Below are positions 39,896 through 49,300 of a stretch of DNA of 64,000 bases, piece by piece. Below the pieces are notes generated by a model. It was not told the origin of the DNA and did no database searches. It was given only the letters and a program-made list of their open reading frames with translations. The position numbers were made by a program, and so were the translations under genes. The DNA comes from Fibrobacterales bacterium Fibro_02 (GTDB lineage: Bacteria > Fibrobacterota > Fibrobacteria > Fibrobacterales > Fibrobacteraceae), in the NCBI GenBank assembly GCA_001603905.1, contig LVAE01000057.1, positions 1-64,000 of the forward strand, read 5' to 3'. The stretch's first letter is position 1, and the number at the start of each line of letters is the position of its first letter.

Positions 39896-40978
39896 ATGCT
39901 AAAGATTATCAAGGAATTTTGGGCAAAACAGGATTCGCTAGAACGCAAACTGTTCTGGTCTATCATTGTCGTTGTTACAGGCGTAGCAACCTTTTCCGCC
40001 ATTTTCACGATTATCGAAGGGATCAACTCCGCAGCATCCCTCAGCAGCGTCGGCTGCTCCGTCGTCTGCATCATCATCGCAGCTATAGCCGTCAAGACGG
40101 GCCTATATAACCAGTGCTACTTGATCATGTGCTGCATCCTCAGCTGTTTTTTGATGCCCCTCCTGTTCCTGTTCTGTGGCGGAATCACGAGCGGCATGCC
40201 CCTCTACTGTATCACATCCATTTCACTGATAGCTTTCGCCCAAGGCCGCCTCAAGCTGCCGGCATTCATCCTGTCCCTGTGCATCCAATCCGCGACAATC
40301 GCCGCCACCTGGGCAAACCCCAACCTGCTCATCACCCAGCTCGACCACGACGCCGCCTATCTGGACATCCTGGTGACACACCTTTTGACGGGCTTCACCC
40401 TGTTCGCCATCGGAACCTTTTCACTCTGGGCCTACGCCAAGGAACGCGACAAGACAACCAAGCTCGTCTCGCAGCTGGACTTTCTTTCGATGCACGATTC
40501 CCTGACAGGCCTCTACAACAGGCGACACCTGCTGAACTACCTCGAAAATTCTATCTGGGCCCGCCGCAACGACTTCTACCTGGCCATGCTGGACATTGAC
40601 GATTTCAAGAAAATCAACTACACATACGGGCAGGATTTTGGAGACGAAGTCATCCGCGCTGTTGGACACCTGTTGCAGAAGAACGAAGACGAAATGAGCG
40701 GCGAATGCGTCGCCAGGTACGGTTGCGAAAAGTACATGTACGTCATCAATGCAGGCTCCGAAGTAGAAGCCTATGCAAAGGTGGAATCCTTCCGTAAGTC
40801 CATCCGCAACCTGACATTCGAGAACTACCCCCAGGTATCGCTTACCGTGAGCGGAGGTTTCGTTCCCTGCTTTAACCGCGGATTCGCCGATGTCAAGCAG
40901 ATGCTGATCAAGGTCGATTCACTTCGTGTTGCGGCCAAGCAACAAGGCAAGAACCAGATTAGAAATATGGTGGAATAG
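39896..40978 (+). CDS. GGDEF-family protein with degenerate active site and N-terminal TM region
   Basis: DFLSMHDSLTGLYNRRHLLNYLE, LDIDDFKKINYTYGQDFGDEVI, but RYGCEKY in place of RYGGDEF. Confidence 0.88.
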   Translation: MLKIIKEFWAKQDSLERKLFWSIIVVVTGVATFSAIFTIIEGINSAASLSSVGCSVVCIIIAAIAVKTGLYNQCYLIMCCILSCFLMPLLFLFCGGITSGMPLYCITSISLIAFAQGRLKLPAFILSLCIQSATIAATWANPNLLITQLDHDAAYLDILVTHLLTGFTLFAIGTFSLWAYAKERDKTTKLVSQLDFLSMHDSLTGLYNRRHLLNYLENSIWARRNDFYLAMLDIDDFKKINYTYGQDFGDEVIRAVGHLLQKNEDEMSGECVARYGCEKYMYVINAGSEVEAYAKVESFRKSIRNLTFENYPQVSLTVSGGFVPCFNRGFADVKQMLIKVDSLRVAAKQQGKNQIRNMVE

Positions 40979-40982
40979 GAAA

Positions 40983-41984
40983 ATGCTACTTCCTTTACCA
41001 GACGATTTTCACGCACACCTGCGCCAGGGCGACCTCATGCCCGCTTATGTGCGCGACCTAGTTTCTCAATTCGGTCGTGCAATCATCATGCCCAATACGA
41101 TTCCCGCCATGACAAGCGCCAAGGCGATCGCCGAATACAGGGCTCAAATCCTTGACGCCGCCAAGAGCGGACGCCCCGACTTTGTTCCGCTGATGACCTT
41201 CAAGCTGAATCCGAACTATACGGAACAGGACCTGAAGGATATGATGGCTGAAGGAGTCGTCGCAGGCAAGTATTACCCCGCTGGCGTCACCACGAACAGC
41301 GCCGACGGCATCAGCGATTTCGAAGCGGTATTCCCTGTAGTCGCGATGATGGAAAAGCTTGGACTTGTCCTTTGCGTACACGGCGAAGAACCGGGTGAGT
41401 TCTGCCTGGACCGCGAACCCGCCTTTATCAAGCGCGTCGAAACGCTCGCCGAAAAATTCCCGAAACTGAAAATCGTATTCGAGCACCTGAGCTCCGCAAA
41501 GTCGGTCGAAGCCGTCAAGAGGCTCCCGGCGAACGTGGCGGCAACGATTACGGTACACCACCTGATGATGACCCTCGACGATATCGTCGGGGACGCCCTC
41601 AGGCCGCACCATTTCTGCAAGCCGTTGCCGAAGCGGCCTGAAGACCGTGCCGCCATCCGCGAAGCCGCCTTCAGCGGCTCTCCCAAGTTCTTTCTCGGCA
41701 CGGACTCCGCTCCGCACCAGCTGAGTAAAAAGGAATGTCCGTGCGGAGCGGCGGGCGTCTACAGCGCCCCAGTGGCAGTTCCGCTGCTGCTCCAGGAATT
41801 CGAGCGCGCGGGTCACCTTGACAAGCTTCCGAACTTCATCGCAGGATTCGGCGCCGACTTCTACGGTCTTCCGCGCACCACGCAGCAGATCGAAGTGGTC
41901 AAGGAACAGTGGACCGTTCCTACCGTCGTCAATGGAGTCGTTCCGCTCGCCGCGGGTCAGACCCTCGACTGGAAAATAAAGTAA
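40983..41984 (+). CDS. pyrC: Dihydroorotase (PyrC type)
   Basis: PDDFHAHLRQGDLM; FFLGTDSAPH; AGVYSAP. Confidence 0.93.
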   Translation: MLLPLPDDFHAHLRQGDLMPAYVRDLVSQFGRAIIMPNTIPAMTSAKAIAEYRAQILDAAKSGRPDFVPLMTFKLNPNYTEQDLKDMMAEGVVAGKYYPAGVTTNSADGISDFEAVFPVVAMMEKLGLVLCVHGEEPGEFCLDREPAFIKRVETLAEKFPKLKIVFEHLSSAKSVEAVKRLPANVAATITVHHLMMTLDDIVGDALRPHHFCKPLPKRPEDRAAIREAAFSGSPKFFLGTDSAPHQLSKKECPCGAAGVYSAPVAVPLLLQEFERAGHLDKLPNFIAGFGADFYGLPRTTQQIEVVKEQWTVPTVVNGVVPLAAGQTLDWKIK

Positions 41985-42068
41985 GCCACAATCTTTTTAC
42001 AATTTTTCTGTTCCACCGCCCATAAAAAATATACATTATGGGTGTAAACTCATATTATATGGATTATT

Positions 42069-42806
42069 ATGGCTTTTATTCGCGCAATTCTCTACTATTT
42101 GAATATCGCAATCTGTCTGTTCGTTATCGGTCTCCCGTACATGTTCTACAGGGGCGTTCTCTGTCGCCGTTGGGCCGACAGCACCCGCGTGTGTATTCCC
42201 TTCTTTAACACCACCTTTAAACTGTTCGGCATCAAGGTCGAAATCGAAGGCAAGGAAAATATTCCCGATCACAAGCAGTTCGTCATTGTCGCAAACCACC
42301 AGAGCTTTTTGGACATCAACGTTATTTGGCCCACCATCACGATTACCTCGTTCATTGCGAAAGCCGAACTTTGGAAGATTCCCGTATTCGGCTGGGTGCT
42401 GAACAAGATCGGCTGCATACCCGTATACAAGAACCCGCGCAAGAATCTGGGCATGGGCGCCACCGTGAAAAAGCGCCTCGAAGACAACGTGACCATTTCA
42501 GTATTCCCCGAAGGGCATCGCAGCAACGACGGCCACATGCTTCCGTTCCAGAACGGCATTTTCCGTATGGCCAAGGAAAACAAGTTCCCGCTTCTGCCCG
42601 TAACGATTGTCGATAGCGGCAAGCGACTTTCCAAGACCAAGTGGGCGCAGACTCCGGGTGTGGTCAAGATCGTGGTCCATCCGCTCCAGACCCCAGAAAG
42701 TTTTGAAAACAAGTCCGCCACTCAGTTGCGTGACGAGATTCACAACATGATTTCATCGGCACTGCCTTACAGACAGGCCGCCACCGCGGCAAACAAGGAG
42801 GCCTAG
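42069..42806 (+). CDS. plsC: 1-acyl-sn-glycerol-3-phosphate acyltransferase
   Basis: NHQSFLDINVIWP (HxxxxD), VFPEGHRSNDG. Confidence 0.92.
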   Translation: MAFIRAILYYLNIAICLFVIGLPYMFYRGVLCRRWADSTRVCIPFFNTTFKLFGIKVEIEGKENIPDHKQFVIVANHQSFLDINVIWPTITITSFIAKAELWKIPVFGWVLNKIGCIPVYKNPRKNLGMGATVKKRLEDNVTISVFPEGHRSNDGHMLPFQNGIFRMAKENKFPLLPVTIVDSGKRLSKTKWAQTPGVVKIVVHPLQTPESFENKSATQLRDEIHNMISSALPYRQAATAANKEA

Positions 42807-42807
42807 C

Positions 42808-45210
42808 ATGGCTCAGCATTTACCTAGCGAAGAACAGATTATTGCAATTCTGCGCGACGAACCGATGGTCGGTAGCCGCCTGCGCAGCGCACTCGGGCTG
42901 CCCAAAAAGCAGAAGATGGCCTTTAAGCAGATGCTCGCCGACATGGTGGACCGTGGCCTCTTGAAGCGCACCAGCCACAAGGAATACCAGCTGGGCGATG
43001 GCGAAACCGTCGAAGAAAAGCGCGAAAAACGCGTGAAGAAGATTGCGGAACAGTACCCCGAAGACAACCGCCGCCTGGGTGCCCGCAGCCGCAGGCAGAC
43101 GGGCAAGGAAAACGAGACCCGCGTGAAGCGCGGCATTCTGCACCAGACGGGCGAAGAAGAATGGGAAGTGCACGAACTCGATACCGGAAAGGTGTACGAG
43201 ATGTGCCACCGCAGGCAGGCCCCGGGCAAAGAAGGCGAAACCATCAGCTTTACGCTGTACCCGCACCCGAAACTCAAGCACAGCTACTTGGCAAAGGTCG
43301 ACCGCACCGCCGAAGCCATGAACATCAGCTGGGACGAAGTCAAGACCAAGTTCATGGAAGACGCGAACTTGCCCAAGGACTTCAGCCCCGCCATCAAGAA
43401 GTATGTGGACGGCGTCAAGGAGCCGTGCGGCAAGGACTTCAAGGGCCGCGTGGATTACAGGCAGCTCACGATTCTCTGTATCGACCCCGAAGGCGCCATG
43501 GACCACGACGACGCCATTAGCGTGGAACGCACTGCAAAGGGCTACAGGCTGGGCGTGCACATTGCCGACGTAAGCTACTACGTGCCCGAAGGTTCCGAGC
43601 TCGACGAAGAGGCTTTGGAAAGGAGCTACACGCAGTACCTGCCGTGGACCGCCGTGCCGATGCTCCCGGACAAGCTTTCGAGCAATGTTTGTAGCTTGCA
43701 CCAAGGTGTAGACCGTTGCGCATTCACCTGCATGATGGAACTCGACAAGCACGCGAACGTGCTCAGCTGGGATTTCCACCGCAGTATCGTGAAGATTACC
43801 AAGTCCATCACCTACGAGCAGGCGATGGAAATGATGAAGAACGGCGACGACGACATCAAGGCGCTCGCTGAAGTGACCGCACTCTTGAAACAAAACCGCA
43901 CCAAGGACGGCCTCCTGGAATTCCAGAGCACCGAATTTGGCTGCAAGTTCAACGAGAAAGGCGAACCGGAAAAGATTTACCCGCGCACGACCGACGAATC
44001 GAATTCGTGGGTGGAAGAATGCATGCTTATTGCGAACAACTGCTGCGCGAAGGAGCTCAAGAAGCGTAAGCTCCAGGGCATTTACCGTATCCATGAAGCG
44101 CCGGATACTAAGGACATCATGGAACTGTACTACATGTACCCGGACCTGTTCAAGGATTCTCCGGTGATGTTGCGCGACCTGGGCAAGCCCCGCAGCGGCG
44201 ACACGAACCTGAACCCGACGGCATTCAAGCTGTACGAACATTTGGTGAAGCGTGCCCAAGGCGACGAAACGCTCACAAACCGAATTCTCCGCAGCATGCA
44301 GAAGGCACATTACGACAGCAATAGCTTCGGCCACTTCGCCTTGAACTGGCAGGACTACGCGCACTTTACCAGCCCGATCCGCCGTTACGCCGACTTGTGG
44401 TGTCACCGTGAACTCGCGCGCAAGGGCGCCGAGATTACCGCCGAACGCAAGAACAGCGTGATTGAAGTCTGCGACTTGATTTCGGCAAACGAAGTCAAGA
44501 ACCAGAAGACCGAACGCATCGCTATCAAGGTGTGCAGCTGCTGGATTTTGAAGAGCCACATTGGCGATGACTTCGAGGCAACTGTCTCGGGCATCGAGGA
44601 ATGGGGCATTTACGTTTCTATCGCCGACCCAATTGCCGAAGGCCTGGTGCGCTTCCGCGATATCGCCGGTGACGACTTCTACGTATTCAACCCCGATCAG
44701 GGACTTGCCTTCGGCAAGAAGAGCGGGCGTACGTTCCGCCGCGGCGACAAGGTGCTGGTGCGCCTTTTGAGGGTGGACCCTCTGCGCGGTCAGGCAGACT
44801 TCAGCATTATCGAGAAGCTCTCTAGCGAACCGAAGAAGCGCCGCCGTCAGGGAGAAGATGACTACCGCAACCGCGACGTTCATGAACGCGCTGACCGCGC
44901 CGCCGCGGCGGAAGCCCTCGGTTACGTGAGCCAGCCCGATGAAGATTTCGACGATGACGTTCCAGAATACGTTTCGGCACACAGCCACATGAACCGTGGC
45001 GGTCGCGGAAAATCTCGCGGCGGCAGGTTCGATTCCGACGCTCCGAGCTTCGAACGTTCTGGCCGCAGTTCTCGCGGCAAGGGCGGAAATTCCCGTAGCG
45101 CATCCCGCGATGACCGCGAAGGATTCCACGTAGCAAGCAAGCCGCGTAAGGGCGGCTCCCGTAAGGGCGCTGGCCGCAGTCAAAGCCGCGGACGCGGCGG
45201 CAGAAGGTAA
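42808..45210 (+). CDS. rnr: Ribonuclease R with RG/RS-rich C-terminal tail
   Basis: DPEGAMDHDDAISVE, HIADVSYYV, S1 domain (FEATVSGIEEWGIYVSI), basic Gly/Arg tail. Confidence 0.95.
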   Translation: MAQHLPSEEQIIAILRDEPMVGSRLRSALGLPKKQKMAFKQMLADMVDRGLLKRTSHKEYQLGDGETVEEKREKRVKKIAEQYPEDNRRLGARSRRQTGKENETRVKRGILHQTGEEEWEVHELDTGKVYEMCHRRQAPGKEGETISFTLYPHPKLKHSYLAKVDRTAEAMNISWDEVKTKFMEDANLPKDFSPAIKKYVDGVKEPCGKDFKGRVDYRQLTILCIDPEGAMDHDDAISVERTAKGYRLGVHIADVSYYVPEGSELDEEALERSYTQYLPWTAVPMLPDKLSSNVCSLHQGVDRCAFTCMMELDKHANVLSWDFHRSIVKITKSITYEQAMEMMKNGDDDIKALAEVTALLKQNRTKDGLLEFQSTEFGCKFNEKGEPEKIYPRTTDESNSWVEECMLIANNCCAKELKKRKLQGIYRIHEAPDTKDIMELYYMYPDLFKDSPVMLRDLGKPRSGDTNLNPTAFKLYEHLVKRAQGDETLTNRILRSMQKAHYDSNSFGHFALNWQDYAHFTSPIRRYADLWCHRELARKGAEITAERKNSVIEVCDLISANEVKNQKTERIAIKVCSCWILKSHIGDDFEATVSGIEEWGIYVSIADPIAEGLVRFRDIAGDDFYVFNPDQGLAFGKKSGRTFRRGDKVLVRLLRVDPLRGQADFSIIEKLSSEPKKRRRQGEDDYRNRDVHERADRAAAAEALGYVSQPDEDFDDDVPEYVSAHSHMNRGGRGKSRGGRFDSDAPSFERSGRSSRGKGGNSRSASRDDREGFHVASKPRKGGSRKGAGRSQSRGRGGRR

Positions 45211-45213
45211 TTT

Positions 45214-46146
45214 ATGTCTAGTAACGGCAAGGTCATTCTCTACGCAAGCTACCAGACCGGGGAAAATCTTCCCGGGTATGTGCAGTTTGCGCTGAAGCAC
45301 CTCGCCGAGACCGACTTTACCGTCGTACTGCTCACGAACAACCGCCCGCTTTCGGCAGAGACAATGAAGTTCCTGGATGACAACGGGATCAAGCTTTACC
45401 TCACCGAAAATCACGGGTTCGATTTCGGCATGTGGCGCAGGTTCCTCAAGGACGTCGCCAATGGCCGCAACAATTTCGTGGAATTCAACAGCATCACTCG
45501 CCTGTTGCTCGTAAACGATTCCATCGTATACTTCCAGAACAACTTCGCCGACTTTATCCGTCGCGCTGAAGCAAGTTCCGCGGACGCCGTATCGCTCACC
45601 GAAAATGACGAAGTCCGTCCGCACCTACAATCATTTTTCCTGTACCTAAAGCAAGAAGCACTAGGCGCATTCTACCTGCACCTACTCGAGACTCCCGAAC
45701 AGGAGACCTTCTACGAAGTCGTGCATCGCCTCGAAATCGGTATGTCGCGAGCCTTCGAAGAAGCCGAGGTACAGACCGCATCTCTTTACCGCACCCATTT
45801 GCGCGCTCTGTTCGCCTACCCCGAACTGATTGCGCAGGGAGGCGGATTTATCAAGCGCAAGCTATTGCAGCGCCGTTTCAATTTCATGGAAAAGGTCCAC
45901 TTCATCCGCCACGGGGCCTACAACGCCCTGAACGCGGACTACCACAAGATGGTCACCGACGCCGGTCTCGCACCCGATTTTAAGAAGGAATGGTTGCCGA
46001 AACCCGTCGGGAACGCCGCATCCCATGTGGCCGACAAGATCTGGCAAAAATCGTTCGACAAGGTCGGCTGGCCTCTTCTCCGCACCGCCATCAAGACGAA
46101 ATACAAGCTTCTCAAGAAGGAACTCGTCGGCGACGAGTACAAGTAA
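45214..46146 (+). CDS. Rhamnan synthesis F (RgpF)-family protein
   Basis: ENHGFDFGMWRRFLKD...RLLLVNDSIVYF...DAVSLTENDEVRPHLQSFFLYL. Confidence 0.85.
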   Translation: MSSNGKVILYASYQTGENLPGYVQFALKHLAETDFTVVLLTNNRPLSAETMKFLDDNGIKLYLTENHGFDFGMWRRFLKDVANGRNNFVEFNSITRLLLVNDSIVYFQNNFADFIRRAEASSADAVSLTENDEVRPHLQSFFLYLKQEALGAFYLHLLETPEQETFYEVVHRLEIGMSRAFEEAEVQTASLYRTHLRALFAYPELIAQGGGFIKRKLLQRRFNFMEKVHFIRHGAYNALNADYHKMVTDAGLAPDFKKEWLPKPVGNAASHVADKIWQKSFDKVGWPLLRTAIKTKYKLLKKELVGDEYK

Positions 46147-46224
46147 ACTCAGCATCAAAATCCGCAGTTTTTTTTGCCTCTGGATTCCGCTAAGCAGACT
46201 GAAAGTTTTTTGGGAAAAGCAATT

Positions 46225-46266
46225 CTGGACCCCCTCCCTTCGGTCGAGGGAGACTGATCCAGAAAG
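46225..46266. repeat. Intergenic short repeat
   Basis: ttctggaccccctcccttcggtcgagggagactgatccagaaag. Confidence 0.6.
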
Positions 46267-46316
46267 ATTTTAACCGTTATTTTTTCGAGCGATCCTCGGT
46301 TTTCCAAAAAGCACAA

Positions 46317-46346
46317 ATGCGGCAAACTCACGAGTTTACGCCGCAT
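46317..46346 (-). terminator. Rho-independent terminator of the giant surface protein gene
   Basis: atgcggc-aaactcacgagttt-acgccgcat hairpin, T-rich downstream on minus strand. Confidence 0.75.
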
Positions 46347-46357
46347 CGCAATTAAGC

Positions 46358-49300
46358 TTACCGCACCACGATTTTAGCAGCCTGCTGCTGTGAGCCTGCG
46401 CGGACGCGGAGCATGTAGAGGCCGGACTTCGGAGCGTCCAGCACCAATGCGTTCGTGCCCTCGAGGGTCTTCGCATTCACGGTCGACATCACGTGTCCCT
46501 TCATATCCAGCAAGTCGACGCGCGCATTGGTGCCCGCAAGGCCCGTCGCCTCAAAGGACACCTTCAACTTTCCGCCGAGCCTTGCGGAGCGCAGGCCCTT
46601 GAGAGAGTTCTGTGCAACGACCTTCGCGGCAGGAGCCACACGAACCGTAGCAGTCTTCGCATTCGACTTCAGGAGCACCTGGAGCGGAACACCGTCCTTC
46701 ATTTCGGTCGTGTTGCCGTCCACCGTCACGAACACGCGGTAGCCGAAGGCATTCACATCATCAATACCGACAAGCGTCAGGTAACCCACACGGTCGTTAG
46801 ATGCAGACAGGGCCACGGTCCATTCCATTTCGTCGCTTGCGGACTTGATGGACTTGGCGAGAGCGCGCTTGCCTTCCACGATCGAGAGGTTCACATGGTC
46901 GCCCATACTTTCAGGAGGTTCTTCGGCGCTGAACGGGTTGTTGCCCGCACCCAGAATGTTCCAGGCATCCTGCTTGCCGTTCTTGTCAGAGAGCACGGCC
47001 TGCAAGACCCAGCGATCCTTGGTAGAAGCCTTCGCGAGCACGCGCTTCAGCAACATGCGACCACCTTCAGGCTTTTCCGGCTGAGGTTCACGTTCCGTTG
47101 CCTTGGCAAACACCGGTGCGGCAGACACCTTCCAGTTCTTCTTCTTGCCCACCTTGGCCCAAACGGCTTCGTAAGGCTTCAGGTACTTGGTTTCTTCGTA
47201 ATCAGCCGTTTCCGAATTATAACGGTAGAAGCTGATTTCCGATTCCTCGTCCACATCCTTTTCTTCATCCGCATGGCCGGCAAACAGGCTGACTTCCCAA
47301 CCATGAGTATTTGCCACCAGGTTCCAGCCGCTGTGAACGCTATCGAGTTTCCAGACAGCATCCTCGCCGTCATCTTCGATATCGCGCTTCAGCACCAGCG
47401 GGAGGCTATCCAGCGAGCTGTACCAGGCACCACGGGTAGCAACCACCGAGTCACCGCGGTTATACCGCTTGTACTGCCAGTAGTCACCGCCGTTGCCAAA
47501 TTCATCCCACCAGTAGAAGACCTGGTCGTCGGACGTCCAGTTGACCGCCGAGGTATCCACGGCTGCAAGGGAAACCATCTGCCAGCCATCCTTACCCACC
47601 GAGGCAATGGAGGACTTGACACCAAATTCCTGCTCGAACGCATCCGATTCCTTCTCGTCTTCGAGAGTGAGGACCACCTTGTAATCACCCGTGCGCTTCA
47701 TGCGGAGAACCACTTCGGATTCGAAGCCCATCGCCACGGAATCACCCAGCAAGGAATCGAGCACCACCGAGTCGCCCTTCACATCGAAGACACGTACTCT
47801 AGCTTCCACGCCGCGGGTCACTTCGAACTCGCTCGCCTTGATGTTCAGCTGGATAGCGTTTCCACTCTGGGCAAAATGCCTTTCAACAATTTCGACCGGA
47901 GTCTTGTTCGCCTTGCTGAAGTGGGCCTTAAAGACAGCATTATCCATATTGCCCGGCAGGTTACCGCCTTCACGCAGCACCGCCAGCAACTTGTCGTTGC
48001 GGACAATGGTAAGCGAATCCAGAGCGTAGCTCGAATCCGGAGCAGAACGCAGCGTCCATTCGGCACTCACGATGTCGGACGGAAGCATCATCGAGCCCTT
48101 TTCGTTGAACTTGTGGACAACTTCGGTGGATTCGCCAGTCTTTTCGACAAGCATCACCTCACCCTTGTCCTGTTCCACGGACACGCGGGTCATCAGAGCA
48201 GAGCACTGATCCGGAGAGTCGCTCCAGAGAGCATACATATTGATCTTTGTCGTATCCGTGAGCTTCGGATACTTTTCATACAGCTTGTTCGCCAGTTCGT
48301 CCTGCATCTCCGTATAGGCGACGGCATCGTTCTTCAAGGTCCAACCGACAAGGCAACGACTTGCGCTGTAGACCATCGTCGGGAACTGGGAAGCACTGGT
48401 GCCCTTGGCGATAACCTTCTTTCCAGAGGTCCAGTCGTCACCATAGAACAGCGTTTCCTTCGATTCCGCGTTGAACGCCAGGTTGAAGCCAACCACCTTG
48501 ACGAGAGCATCGAAGCTGGTCGCTTCAGAGACGAGCACGAATTCGTCATTCTTTGTAGTATCGGCAGCAGCCGCATTCCAGACGAGCGACTTTCCGCTAT
48601 TCAGCAAGTGGGATTCGTTCGCTTCGAAGTGGGCACGGAATTCCAAGCCGCCTTCAACATAAGGCACCTTGAGACCCTTTTCACCCACCACGAAGGTGAA
48701 TGTAGAATCGTCCACAAGCTGCTGCAATGTCAACGTTCCCTGTCTCAAGCTATTGGACTTGACCGATACGGTTTTGACATTAGCCTTTTCCCACACGGCG
48801 TAGAGGACCGGGCCCCTAGACATCTGAGCGAAATCCATACCGTACATTTCCTGAATCTTGGACAGGTCGAAATCACCTTCGGAAATATCACCGATAAGAC
48901 CTTCACCGTAGTGTTCCATATAGGATTCAACAGCTTCGTTGAAGGCATCATCGATTTCCTTGAACGCCTTGTCAGGAGTTGCATTCTTGTCGAGGCTCCA
49001 ACCCACGAGCTTGGCATCGGTACGGTAGATTCCGGTCGGGAGATTCTGTCCGTAAGAAGAGGCCCACCACTTGAATCCAAAGTCGCTTTCGTAGAACACA
49101 TCTGCATTGCCCGCATTCACGTCAAGCGCAAATTCCATAGTAGGCATATAACTTATAGCCCTGAGCATCACATCCTTACGGAACGTATACTCATCGCCCA
49201 TCTCAATGACCGCGATCTGCGTACCCGTCGTAGAAATCACACTGATTCCTTCATACTCGGCCGTTTCGGAAGCCGAAACGAACGACACGGTGAACACTAG

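Noticed and set aside
42820-45624. 934-aa ORF on the minus strand opposite rnr
   Set aside because: Fully antisense to a well-supported RNase R gene; the translation lacks coherent domains. Explained by codon bias keeping the opposite frame open
46493-49300. 935-aa plus-strand ORF opposite the giant surface protein
   Set aside because: Antisense mirror of a repeat-rich coding region; no plausible protein features
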